Under the pieces are notes generated by a model. That model was not told the DNA's origin. It made no database searches and saw nothing but the letters and a program-made list of their open reading frames with translations. Position numbers and translations under genes: made by a program. Positions 45,660 to 55,100 of a DNA stretch of 64,000 nucleotides are shown piece by piece (the first letter of the stretch is position 1; each line of letters opens with the position of its first letter). The DNA comes from Pseudomonas fortuita (GTDB lineage Bacteria; Pseudomonadota; Gammaproteobacteria; Pseudomonadales; Pseudomonadaceae): assembly GCF_026898135.2 (NCBI RefSeq), contig NZ_CP114035.2, forward strand, positions 2,149,501-2,213,500. The letters run 5' to 3'.

Positions 45660-46448
45660 TCAGTTCTCGATCAGTAGGTCGGGTGTCGCCGGGTATGCGG
45701 CATGTGCGTGGAACGGGCAGCGTGACGGGTTGAGCGAGCCAGCCTCCTGCAACTGGTACTGCTTCCACTCGAAGTTGTCGTCATCGCCGAAAAAACCCAG
45801 GGTGTCAGGCATGACGCCGTCGTTGTAGTGGTGCACGCGCTCGCGAATACGCTCGCGGATTCGCTTGCCACTTTCGGTACTGGCGTTGGCCACTTCGTCG
45901 AAGTTCGCCCGTGGATTGATGACGAAGGTGATGTGATGCCCCAGGTTGCGGCTTTTCATCTGCTGGTGGCCGGGGAAGTTCATGTTGATGAACAAGGGCA
46001 TGCCGGCATAGCAGAACGACCAGCCGTTGTCGTCGGGGTCGGTCGGCATGCCCTGCGGCCATGGGTGCGGGTCGCGCGCATGCACGCCACGCAGCACCTT
46101 CCAGGCCAGTGCCTGCTGTTCGGCCAGGGTGTAATCGGCGGCGGTTTCGAGAAACACCACCAGCGGGCTGCCGATGCGCTGCTTGGGTGTGATCGGGGCG
46201 ATGGCGCGCACGTAGTCGGCCAGACCCTGGGCGATATCATCGGCGAGTTGCTCGGCACGGGCGAAGAGTATGTGGCAGGTTTCGCCGTTTACCGCCTTGC
46301 GGCCGAACAGGCAAGGGAAGTCGGGGTTGGCGAGAATACTGCGAAAGTGTTCTATGGTTTTGAAAGTCCAGTGTTGCGTAGTGCATCCATGTTCAACGGC
46401 CAGCTCTAGCGCATCCAGGCGATAGCAAGTTCCATATCCCGTAAACAT
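45660..46448 (-). CDS. YqcI/YcgG-family heme N-hydroxylase-like protein
   Basis: Protein of 262 residues in the YqcI/YcgG family (PF08892), which includes GntA, the heme-dependent N-hydroxylase of guanitoxin biosynthesis. Visible family blocks: FPCLFGRKAVNGETCHILFA, SPLVVFLETAADYTLAEQQALAWKVLRGVH, WPQGMPTDPDDNGWSFCYAGMPLFINMNFPGHQQMKSRNLGHHITFVINPR, RIRERIRERVHHYN and the C-terminal SRCPFHAHA, with the conserved CPF. Such enzymes hydroxylate a guanidine or amine nitrogen. No membrane segment is seen. GGGGAAA precedes the ATG. First gene of a group with a LysE exporter, divergent from a LysR regulator. The substrate here is unknown; arginine-like compounds are the obvious candidates. Confidence 0.85.
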   Translation of the reverse strand: MFTGYGTCYRLDALELAVEHGCTTQHWTFKTIEHFRSILANPDFPCLFGRKAVNGETCHILFARAEQLADDIAQGLADYVRAIAPITPKQRIGSPLVVFLETAADYTLAEQQALAWKVLRGVHARDPHPWPQGMPTDPDDNGWSFCYAGMPLFINMNFPGHQQMKSRNLGHHITFVINPRANFDEVANASTESGKRIRERIRERVHHYNDGVMPDTLGFFGDDDNFEWKQYQLQEAGSLNPSRCPFHAHAAYPATPDLLIEN

Positions 46449-46607
46449 GATTTCCCCAGGCGTTAATTAAGTGAACGTTCCAGTCATATGCAGGCAGGAT
46501 CTTGGTTATCTTTATTATTTACCTGCATTTTCCGAGACGCTCTCGACGTTGTAAAACGCGTGGAACTGTGACCTACTATTAGTCTTATTCATGCTCGGGA
46601 CGCCGCC
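46449..46607. promoter_or_regulatory. Divergent control region, YqcI/YcgG genes and LysR
   Basis: A 159-base, AT-rich gap. It holds a near-palindromic ATGCAGG (about 46489-46495) paired with CCTGCAT further right (about 46522-46528), around the AT-rich ttatctttattattta. This layout suits a LysR-type regulator bound between the two promoters. The exact site is not established. Confidence 0.45.
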
Positions 46608-47528
46608 ATGTCGGAACGGATTCAGGCCTTGCACGCCCTGCGTGCCTTCGAGGTGGCCTCTCGCTATGGCTCTTTTACCCGTGCGGCGGAAGAACTGGCC
46701 CTGACCCAGGGGGCGGTCAGCCATCACATCAAGACCCTGGAAGCCCTGTTTGGCTGCGACTTGTTCGAACGGCGTGGCCCGAAACTCAGCCTGACCGAGC
46801 ACGGGCGCCTGCTGGCGCAAGAGCTGAAAGTTGGCTTCAAGATCATCGAAAATGCTTGCGCATTGCTGCGCCAGGACCGCTACGGCTTGCGCTTGAAGGC
46901 GCCTTCCACGCTCACCGTGCGCTGGCTGTTGCGGGCGCTGGATGCGTTCAAGAAGGCCGAGGACAACTGCAGCGTGCAACTGTCCAGCGTGTGGATGGAC
47001 ATCGACACCGTGGACTTTTATTCCGAGCCCTACGACTGCGCCATTCTGTTGGCCAGCGGGCGTTTCCCCGCCGATATCGAGAGTTTCAAGCTGTTCGATG
47101 AGTGGTTGATCCCGGTGTGCCACCCCGATTACATGCCACAGGCCCAACCGGCCTTGGCCGACCTCGCCCAGTGCGAAATTCTGCACCCGTCACCCGACCG
47201 GCGCGACTGGCGGCGCTGGCTGGCGCGGATGGACGCACTGGACATCAGCATCGACCAGGGGCAGGTGTTCGATACGCTCGACCAAGGTATTTCGGCTGCG
47301 CAGCAAGGCCTGGGTATTTCGGTGGTCGACCTGGTGCTGGCCAGTGCCGACCTGCAGGCCGGGCGCCTGGCCACGCCGTTCAAGCATGCAGTGGCCACCG
47401 GTGACGGTTACTACATGACCTGGCTCAAGGCCAGCCCGAAAGCGCGGCAAATGCACAAGCTGCGCGACTTCCTGCTTGGCCAGGTGCCACCGCTGGCCCA
47501 CAAGGACATCAACTATCTGTACGGTTGA
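46608..47528 (+). CDS. LysR-family regulator (GcvA-like)
   Basis: Regulator of 306 residues. Helix-turn-helix: LHALRAFEVASRYGSFTRAAEELALTQGAVSHHIKTLEALFGCDLFERRGPKLSLTEHG, the GcvA-type opening. The effector domain follows (PSTLTVRWLLRALDAF, WMDIDTVDFYSEPYDCAILLASG, QGISAAQQGLGISVVDLVLA). It is divergent from the YqcI/YcgG-LysE-SGNH genes, so it probably controls them. Its 3' end overlaps the convergent LysR gene by 20 bases. Confidence 0.9.
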   Translation: MSERIQALHALRAFEVASRYGSFTRAAEELALTQGAVSHHIKTLEALFGCDLFERRGPKLSLTEHGRLLAQELKVGFKIIENACALLRQDRYGLRLKAPSTLTVRWLLRALDAFKKAEDNCSVQLSSVWMDIDTVDFYSEPYDCAILLASGRFPADIESFKLFDEWLIPVCHPDYMPQAQPALADLAQCEILHPSPDRRDWRRWLARMDALDISIDQGQVFDTLDQGISAAQQGLGISVVDLVLASADLQAGRLATPFKHAVATGDGYYMTWLKASPKARQMHKLRDFLLGQVPPLAHKDINYLYG

Positions 47529-48405
47529 ACACCCGCTCAAGCATGAAATCGATGAACACCCGTAACTTCGGCGGCACCTGCCGCCCGGACGGCCACAGCA
47601 GATAGAAACTGCCACGCCGCTCCATGAAGCTGTCGAGTACGCTGACCAGTGAGCCGTTGCCCAGTTCGCGACGTACGTTGAAGTCCGGCAGGCAGGTGAT
47701 GCCACGGTGGTTCAAGGCAAAGCAGACGCGTGTCTCGACATGGTTGCAAACCATCGAGATGGGGATGTCGTAGGCTTGTTCGGGGTGCTCCTGGCGCAGC
47801 GGCCAGGTTTCCAGCTTGCCATTGCTCGGGAAGCGATAATGCAGGCAGGTATGCGCGGCCAGGTCGCGCGGGTGCAAGGGTGTGCCGCGTTCGTGCAGGT
47901 ACCCGGGCGAGGCCACCAGGCGGTGCTGGAAGTGCCCCAGGAATTTGGCGTTGAGCCGCGAATCCACCGGCTGCCCACCGCGCATCACCACATCGAAGCC
48001 TTCGCCGACGATATCCACCATGCGGTCGGAAAAGTCCAGGTCCAGTTCCACCTGCGGATACAGCGCCATGAACTCCGCCAGCGCCGGCATCACCAGCGCT
48101 GTGACCTGTGGCATGCTGACGCGCAAGCGGCCACGCGGGCTTACGCTGGCCTGAGACAGCGCCTGCTCGGTGGCCTCGATTTCGGCCAGGATGCGCCGGC
48201 TGCGCTCGAGGAACAGCGTGCCTTCGGCGGTGAGGGTGATGCTGCGTGTGCTGCGGTGGAACAGGCGCACACCCAGGCGGCTTTCCAGGCGCGCAACGCG
48301 TTTGCCCACGGCCGAGGCACTGATACCCAGCGACTGGCCGGCGGCGACGAAGCTGCGGGTTTCGGCCACCCGGTTGAAGACCACGAAGCCGCTGAGGCTG
48401 TCCAT
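47509..48405 (-). CDS. LysR-family regulator (convergent partner)
   Basis: LysR-type regulator of 298 residues. N-terminal MDSLSGFVVFNRVAETRSFVAAGQSLGISASAVGKRVARLESRLGVRLFHRSTRSITLTAEG, then an effector domain with LDLDFSDRMVDIVGEGFDVVMRGGQP and GSFYLLWPSGRQVPPKLRVFIDFM, the pattern of the CrgA/DmlR-like group. The ATG at 48405 has AGGAA 7 bases upstream; the long frame upstream of it is antisense to the MFS gene. It is divergent from that MFS gene and probably regulates it. Confidence 0.9.
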   Translation of the reverse strand: MDSLSGFVVFNRVAETRSFVAAGQSLGISASAVGKRVARLESRLGVRLFHRSTRSITLTAEGTLFLERSRRILAEIEATEQALSQASVSPRGRLRVSMPQVTALVMPALAEFMALYPQVELDLDFSDRMVDIVGEGFDVVMRGGQPVDSRLNAKFLGHFQHRLVASPGYLHERGTPLHPRDLAAHTCLHYRFPSNGKLETWPLRQEHPEQAYDIPISMVCNHVETRVCFALNHRGITCLPDFNVRRELGNGSLVSVLDSFMERRGSFYLLWPSGRQVPPKLRVFIDFMLERVFNRTDS

Positions 48406-48523
48406 GCTGCTTTCCTGATTGCGGACATGGGTGTCCGGGGTGAGCGGCATTGTAGCCACCTTTTTCCGCAGTAGGCTTCCCTTGCAGACTGTCCGCCTTG
48501 TTTTCCTGCTCAAGGCACTTGCA

Positions 48524-49714
48524 ATGTCACAGACATCCTCCCCCCTGCTGCTGGATGCCAGCCGCGAACGCCTGCCCGTCAGCGGGCTGCTGGCGTTGGC
48601 CATGACCGGCTTTATCGCCATCCTCAGCGAAACCTTGCCGGCGGGCTTGCTCGACCAGATCGCCAACGGCATGCACATCAGCCAGGCCATGGCCGGGCAA
48701 TGGGTCACGGCCTATGCGCTTGGCTCGTTGCTGACGGCAATCCCGCTGGTGACCCTGACCCAGGGCTGGTATCGCCGGCGGGCCCTGTTGCTGGCGATCA
48801 TCGGCTTTGTGCTGTTCAACGGGCTGACTGCCTTGTCGACCTCCAACAGCGTGACCTTGGTCCTGCGCTTTTTCACCGGCGCTGCCGCCGGGCTGGCCTG
48901 GGGCCTGATCGCTGGCCATGCCCGGCGCATGGTGCCGGTGGCACAGCAGGGCCGGGCCATGGCGTTGGCCATGCTCGGGCAGCCGATTGCCTTGTCGCTC
49001 GGGCTGCCGATTGCCACCTGGCTGGGCGCCGGGCTGGGCTGGCGTGCAACGTTTGTTGTGGTCACCGTGGTGGCGTTGCTGCTGGTGGTGTGGGTGCTGC
49101 GCTCGGTGCCGGAGTACCCGGGGCATGCCGCCGGCAACCGCCGGGCGGCCAAGCAGGTGCTGCGCACGCCGGGGGTGTTGCTCGTGCTGCTGGTGATCCT
49201 GAGCTGGATCCTTGGCCACAACATTCTCTACACCTACATTGTGCCGCTGCTCGCGGCGGCCGGCATGGCTGCCGACATTGGCCCGGTGCTGATGGTGTTT
49301 GGCCTTTCGGCTCTGGCCGGAATTGGCATGGTGGGGTTGCTGGTCGACCGGCATTTGCGCACGCTGGTCTTGCTCAGCCTGGTCGGTTTTGCCTTGGCCA
49401 CACTGGCATTGGGGCAGGCGTCGTCGTGGTTGATGTACCTGAGCATCGCCCTGTGGGGCCTGACCTACGGTGGCGCACCCACCCTGCTGCAGACCGCCTG
49501 TGCCGATGCTGCGGGCGAGGGCGGAGATGTGGCGCAGTCGATGCTGGTGACCGTGTGGAACAGTGCTATCGCCCTGGGTGGGATCGTGGGGGGCGTGTTG
49601 CTCGCGGGGGGCGGGACCAAAGCCTTTGGCGCAGTGGTGTTGGTGTTGATCGCAGTGGCTTGGTCGCTGGCCTGGGCGGCGCGCAGAAGTGGCTTCGTGG
49701 CGGGGGCTCGCTAG
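48524..49714 (+). CDS. MFS transporter (AraJ/YdhP-like)
   Basis: Twelve-segment major facilitator of 396 residues. [84 protein letters not shown] is the pattern of the AraJ/YdhP/PbuE sugar and drug-efflux group. [25 protein letters not shown] matches the family C-terminal half. The start is set at the ATG of MSQTSS, with AAGG upstream. It is divergent from a LysR regulator. The substrate is unknown. Confidence 0.88.
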   Translation: MSQTSSPLLLDASRERLPVSGLLALAMTGFIAILSETLPAGLLDQIANGMHISQAMAGQWVTAYALGSLLTAIPLVTLTQGWYRRRALLLAIIGFVLFNGLTALSTSNSVTLVLRFFTGAAAGLAWGLIAGHARRMVPVAQQGRAMALAMLGQPIALSLGLPIATWLGAGLGWRATFVVVTVVALLLVVWVLRSVPEYPGHAAGNRRAAKQVLRTPGVLLVLLVILSWILGHNILYTYIVPLLAAAGMAADIGPVLMVFGLSALAGIGMVGLLVDRHLRTLVLLSLVGFALATLALGQASSWLMYLSIALWGLTYGGAPTLLQTACADAAGEGGDVAQSMLVTVWNSAIALGGIVGGVLLAGGGTKAFGAVVLVLIAVAWSLAWAARRSGFVAGAR

Positions 49715-49748
49715 CGTAGAATTGCGTTTTTCAGCAGAGGTCGACGCA

Positions 49749-52109
49749 GTGGAGTTGCAGCAGGGTTTTGTGCTGACCCGTCATTGGCATGACACGCCCG
49801 AAGGCACCTGCGTGGAGTTCTGGCTGGCAACTGATCATGGGCCACGGCAGCTTCGTCTGGCCCCACAGGTTTCGGTGGCATTCATCCCGCAGGTGCATGA
49901 GGCGCATGCGCGGGTGTTGCTGGCCAACGAGCCCGGCGTCGAGCTGCGGCCACTGCGCCTGAAGGACTTCGACCAGCGCCCGGTGCTGGGGTTGTACTGC
50001 CGGCAGCACCGGCAACTGATGCAACTCGAGCAACGCCTTCGCACGGCGGGTATCGAGGTGTTCGAAGCGGATATCCGCCCACCCGAACGCTACCTGATGG
50101 AGCGCTTTATCACTGCCCCGGTACAGTTCACCGGCCAGCCCGATGCCCAGGGCGTGCTCTGCGATGCTCAGCTCAAGCCCTTGGCAGGTTATCGCCCGCC
50201 ACTGCGCCTGGTGTCGCTGGACATCGAAACCAGCGAGCGCGGCGAGCTGTACAGCATTGCCCTTGAAGGCTGTGGCCAGCGCCAGGTGTACATGCTCGGC
50301 CCGGCCAATGGCAAGGTCCACGGCCTCGATTTCGACCTGCACTACTGCGCCGACCGTGCTGCACTGCTGAGCTGCCTCAATCAGTGGATGGCCGAGCATG
50401 ACCCGGACGCAATCATCGGCTGGAACCTAGTCCAGTTCGACCTGCGCCTGCTGCATGAACACGCCAAATCGCTGGAGGTACCGCTGGCGTTGGGGCGTAA
50501 GGGTGCACTGATGACGTTGCGTAGCCATGCCGGTGGTGGCCACGTATTTGCCGATGCCCCGGGGCGGCTGTTGATCGACGGCATCGAGGCGCTGCGCTCG
50601 GCAACCTGGAGCTTCCCGTCATTCAGCCTCGAGAGCGTTGCCCAGACGCTGCTCGGTGAAGGCAAAGCCATCGACACGCCGTACCAGCGCATGGACGAGA
50701 TCAACCGGCGCTTCGCCGAGGACAAACCGGCCCTGGCGCGGTACAACCTCAAGGACTGTGAGCTGGTTACTCGCATCTTCGCCCACACCCGCCTGCTCGA
50801 GTTCCTCCTGGAGCGCTCGTCGGTCACTGGCCTGGCGGTAGACCGTAGCGGCGGATCGGTCGCCGCGTTTTGCCACTTGTACATGCCGCAGATGCACCGC
50901 ATGGGCTTTGTCGCCCCCAACCTTGGCAGCCGCCCTGAAGAAGCCAGCCCCGGTGGCTTCGTCATGGATTCGCGTCCAGGCCTGTACGACTCGGTGCTGG
51001 TGCTGGACTACAAGAGCCTGTACCCGTCGATCATTCGTACCTTCCTGATCGACCCGGTGGGCTTGGTGGAAGGCTTGCGTGTTCCCGATGACCAGCATTC
51101 GGTGGAAGGCTTCAGGGGTGGGCGCTTTTCGCGAAGCCAGCATTGCCTTCCGGCCATCGTCGAGCGTGTGTGGCAGGGCAGGGAGGCCGCCAAACGTGAT
51201 GGTAACGCGGCATTGTCGCAGGCACTGAAGATCATCATGAACGCGTTCTACGGTGTGCTGGGCTCCAGCGGTTGCCGCTTCTTCGACCCCCGGTTGGCCT
51301 CGTCCATCACTATGCGTGGGCACCAGATCATGCGCCAGACCCGGGCATTGATCGAGGCGCGCGGCTATGACGTGATCTATGGCGACACCGACTCTACCTT
51401 CGTTTGGCTCAAGGGTGCCCATGCCGAGGAAGACGCGGCGCGTATCGGCCGCGAACTGGTGGCCGAAGTCAATCGATGGTGGCAAGCACATTTGCACGAA
51501 ACCATGAACCTGCAGAGTGCCCTCGAACTGCAGTTCGAAGTACATTACCGGCGCTTCCTGATGCCAACCATTCGCGGTACCGAAGAGGGCAGCAAGAAGC
51601 GCTATGCCGGCCTGGTGCAGCGGGCCGACGGTTCTGAGGAGATGGTTTACAAAGGCCTGGAGTCGGTACGCACCGACTGGTCGCCGCTGGCCCGGGCGTT
51701 TCAGCAGGCGCTCTATGGCCGTGTGTTTCGCGGCGAACCCTACCGCGATTATGTCCGCGAGTATGTGCGGTGTACGTTGGCGGGCGAGCAGGACGCACTG
51801 CTGGTATATCGCAAGCGCCTGCGCAGGCCGCTGGCCGACTACCAGCGCAACGTGCCGCCGCATGTGCGTGCCGCACGTCTTGCCGACGAGTACAACAAGC
51901 GCCTGGGGCGCCCCCTGCAGTACCAACGTGGCGGCTGGATCAGTTACGTGATTACCACCGCCGGCCCTGAGCCGCTGGAAAACCTGCAGGCACCGATCGA
52001 CTACGACCACTACATCAGCCGGCAGCTACAACCGGTGGCAGATGCCATCCTGCCCTTTGTCGGCGATGATTTCGCTCGCCTTACCGACCAACAGTTGCTG
52101 CTGTTCTGA
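49749..52109 (+). CDS. polB: DNA polymerase II (family B)
   Basis: Damage-inducible family-B polymerase of 786 residues with proofreading, used for restart and translesion synthesis. Exonuclease motif DIETSERGE; polymerase motifs [17 protein letters not shown] (A), [24 protein letters not shown] (B) and YGDTDSTFV (C) are intact; [11 protein letters not shown] fits the thumb. The GTG start at 49749 has AGAGG 8 bases upstream; the frame runs 20 codons further, overlapping the MFS gene. Length matches pseudomonad Pol II. SOS control is known for E. coli polB; I did not find a clear LexA box in the short upstream stretch. Confidence 0.95.
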   Translation: MELQQGFVLTRHWHDTPEGTCVEFWLATDHGPRQLRLAPQVSVAFIPQVHEAHARVLLANEPGVELRPLRLKDFDQRPVLGLYCRQHRQLMQLEQRLRTAGIEVFEADIRPPERYLMERFITAPVQFTGQPDAQGVLCDAQLKPLAGYRPPLRLVSLDIETSERGELYSIALEGCGQRQVYMLGPANGKVHGLDFDLHYCADRAALLSCLNQWMAEHDPDAIIGWNLVQFDLRLLHEHAKSLEVPLALGRKGALMTLRSHAGGGHVFADAPGRLLIDGIEALRSATWSFPSFSLESVAQTLLGEGKAIDTPYQRMDEINRRFAEDKPALARYNLKDCELVTRIFAHTRLLEFLLERSSVTGLAVDRSGGSVAAFCHLYMPQMHRMGFVAPNLGSRPEEASPGGFVMDSRPGLYDSVLVLDYKSLYPSIIRTFLIDPVGLVEGLRVPDDQHSVEGFRGGRFSRSQHCLPAIVERVWQGREAAKRDGNAALSQALKIIMNAFYGVLGSSGCRFFDPRLASSITMRGHQIMRQTRALIEARGYDVIYGDTDSTFVWLKGAHAEEDAARIGRELVAEVNRWWQAHLHETMNLQSALELQFEVHYRRFLMPTIRGTEEGSKKRYAGLVQRADGSEEMVYKGLESVRTDWSPLARAFQQALYGRVFRGEPYRDYVREYVRCTLAGEQDALLVYRKRLRRPLADYQRNVPPHVRAARLADEYNKRLGRPLQYQRGGWISYVITTAGPEPLENLQAPIDYDHYISRQLQPVADAILPFVGDDFARLTDQQLLLF

Positions 52110-52187
52110 ACGGGTGGTAGTCGGGTAGGCGTCAACCCGGCGCAACAGTCTTCAGACTCGCATCTCCATGCCATCAAGGAGGCAGAG

Positions 52188-55100
52188 ATGCAGAACACTA
52201 GCAGTCAACTACCAGCTGCGGCCGATACCCTTGCCAGGGCGCAAGCCTGCCAGGACCAGTACATCGCGCAGCGGCTGCCGACCTGGATGATGCGGCTGAG
52301 CGTGGCAGAATTCACTCTCTTGACTGAGGCGCTGACGCAATTGCTGGCCTGCCGCGAAGGCCTGTCGGCAGCGCTGGCGCAGCTAAGCAACCTGGATGCA
52401 TTCACACAGACCTTGCTGCAAGAAGCGCTTGGCGCTCACGGCGAACTCGACGCTGATCGGCTGTACTTTCGCCAGTGGTACACCTTCACCTCGCCCACCG
52501 TCAGTTATGTGACCAGCAGGCTCCCAGTCGTAGGCAGCGACTACTACGAACTCCCCTTGCTCGAGGCCGCTCTGGGCAACTTTACCGCAGACCAGCTGCG
52601 CGAGCAGCCGCGTGGCAACTGCCTGGTGGATGAGCACGGCGTAAAGCGCAGTGAACTGTCTGCACTGGCCTTCGCCAAAATGTGTCGAGCGCTGGACCTT
52701 GGGCAGAAGTACCAGGCGCATCTGGACGCTGTCCTGCAGCCCGAAGTCAGAGGGTTGCTGGCGCGAAGGGAACGTTACAGCATGCTGGTAGATGCTCTGC
52801 AAGCCAGGGCGCAAGATGTGTTGAGCGCAGGCCAGCTGCAGTGGGTGGTGGAGTTTTGCCTTCAGGGCACGCTGGGCAAGCTCGAAGGCGCACCTGTTCA
52901 CATCCGGCAATTGAGGGTGCTCGGTTGCAGCTTGCAGCAGATCGTGGTGCTGGACGTGATCGATGAGGGCTTGCTGTACAACACCAGCAAGCTAGTGCTG
53001 GTGTATGTACCGGGTGACCCGCACGGCCCCTGGAGCGTGCGCAGCGACCTGGAAGATTATGCCCGCCGGGTGCTTGGCAACCGCCTGCGCGAAGAGGGCT
53101 ATCGGCGGTTTTTCAACCGTTTCGTGCGCCGTCGCGATAGCCAGCGATTCTTCTCGGCCGTCAGCGAACGGCTCGATGACGTTAGCGACTGGGCAACCAG
53201 GGACCTGGATGAGCAAACCTGTGCGTATCGCTTGCCGCTGTTCGAACATATCGCTGACGACTGGGTCGCCCGGATCAAGGACGATGCTGCAATCATTGCC
53301 CCACCCGTGGCCATGCTTGATCGCGAGGTCCAGGCAGCGCATAACCGCCGTTTGCGCGCTGAAGGCTGGACCCTGGCGGGGATCGCAGGGTACTTCGTGC
53401 CCGGCATTGGCGCGGTGTTGCTGGGGGTGATGGCCTGGGAGCTGCTTGAGCAGACGTTTCAGGCTGTCGGGGACTGGCAGGACAACGAGCGCAATGCGGC
53501 GCTGGCGCACCTGCTGAATGTAGGCAAAGGCCTGCTGGCTGTCGGGGCAACCGTCGCCGTGGTCGCCACGGTGCGTCGCGCCTGCATCGAGGTGGACAAG
53601 CTGGTGCCGGCGCAGTTGGCCAGCGGTGAAGAAAAACTGTGGAACGCAGACCTGGTGCCCTATCGCGGCGAAGCCCCGCCGGACGCGGCAGTGCTGGACA
53701 GGGAGGGGGTTCACCAGCTGGGCGAGCGTCGCTGGATCAGCATGGATGGGCACTGGTATGAGGTGAGTTGGCGCGACGCCGATGAACAGTGGCAACTGCT
53801 CCCTTATCAAGGGTATGCACCGCCGCTGCGTCACAACGGTGCCGGCGCGTGGCGGCTGTGGTGCGAGCAGCCCGCCGAGTGGGATGACACACGCCAGCTG
53901 TTTCGTCGTCTGGGCAGGCCATTGAGCGATCTCGATGACGCGCAGATCGATCAGTCGCTGGCCATCCATGGCCTTGATGACCAGCACTTGCGGGCTTGGC
54001 ATGTGTATGGCCGGGCGCCAGAAGCCGTGCTGGTGGACACCGTTTACCGCGTGCTCCTCGCCGGCCGCATCCGCACGTTGGTCAATCAGTTGCGTGAAGG
54101 CGTGGCCACCGCTGATGCGCAGTTGCTGGAGCGGGTGATTAATCTTCCTCAAGCCGCCGGCATGCAGGGTGCAGCACTGGCTGATGTGGCTTGGGCAGGG
54201 CGGCGAGAGCTGTTCCAGGAATTGTACGAAGAGCAGAATCCCGACACGCCGACGGGTCGCTCGCTACGCCGGGATTTTGCCAGCCTGCACCGCTTGGCGG
54301 CAGATGAGGTGCTGCGCGATGCCAGCGAGGATGACCTGCAGCAGCTTCGCGAGACCGGCCGCGTGCCCTTGTTCATGGCCGAGGCGGCAAGGTTGCAGGT
54401 TGCGCGGATCCGAATCGCGCGCGTGTATGAGGCGCTGAGCATTGATACACCGCAAAACCTCGACCTGGCGCGGGTGGTGCTGAATCTGTTGGGCCACGTG
54501 CGGGGTGCGCAGGGGCCTGGGTGGAGATTGTTTGACGGGGATGCCAGCGAGCCGTTGCTGACGATCGAGGGAACGGGGCAAACATTCGACCTGCTTCACC
54601 AGCATGGGGTGTTTCGCTTGCGCGATCCTGCGCGGCCTTCTGTCAGTCAGGCGGGCGAGCTGTTCGAGACCCTGGCTGCAGCCTATGACCACCCGTCTCA
54701 GGCGGCCATCGGCCAAGGCCATGCTTTCGTGCCCGCACTGCGCCAGGCGCTGGCGAATGTTGCAACCGGTCAAAGGCAGGCGGTGGTAAGTCTGCTTAGG
54801 CTGGAGCGGCCAAGCGGCTCGTTTTTCGCGCCGCAAAGGCTTGATGATGGCCGGATTGGCTACCCCCTTGCTGGCGGCCGGTTATGGGCCGCGCTGGGGC
54901 TGTCCAGACCGAGGGCGTCTCAGGCACGGCTTCGAGACCTGTACCCGGCCTTCAGTGATGAGCAGATCGGCCGCTGGCTGGCGCAAGACAACGCGCAAGC
55001 CAGGTTGCGTACGCTGGAACAGCAATTCGCACTGCTCAACACCCACCTGAACAGATGGGTACGCAATGCCTTTCCGACACCTGAGCTGGCCGCCCGGCGT

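Noticed and set aside
53005..54152. Frames on both strands inside the NEL-type toxin gene (for example 386 residues on the minus strand)
   Set aside because: They overlap a single uninterrupted 1473-codon gene with consistent domain order, and their translations are low-quality shadows.
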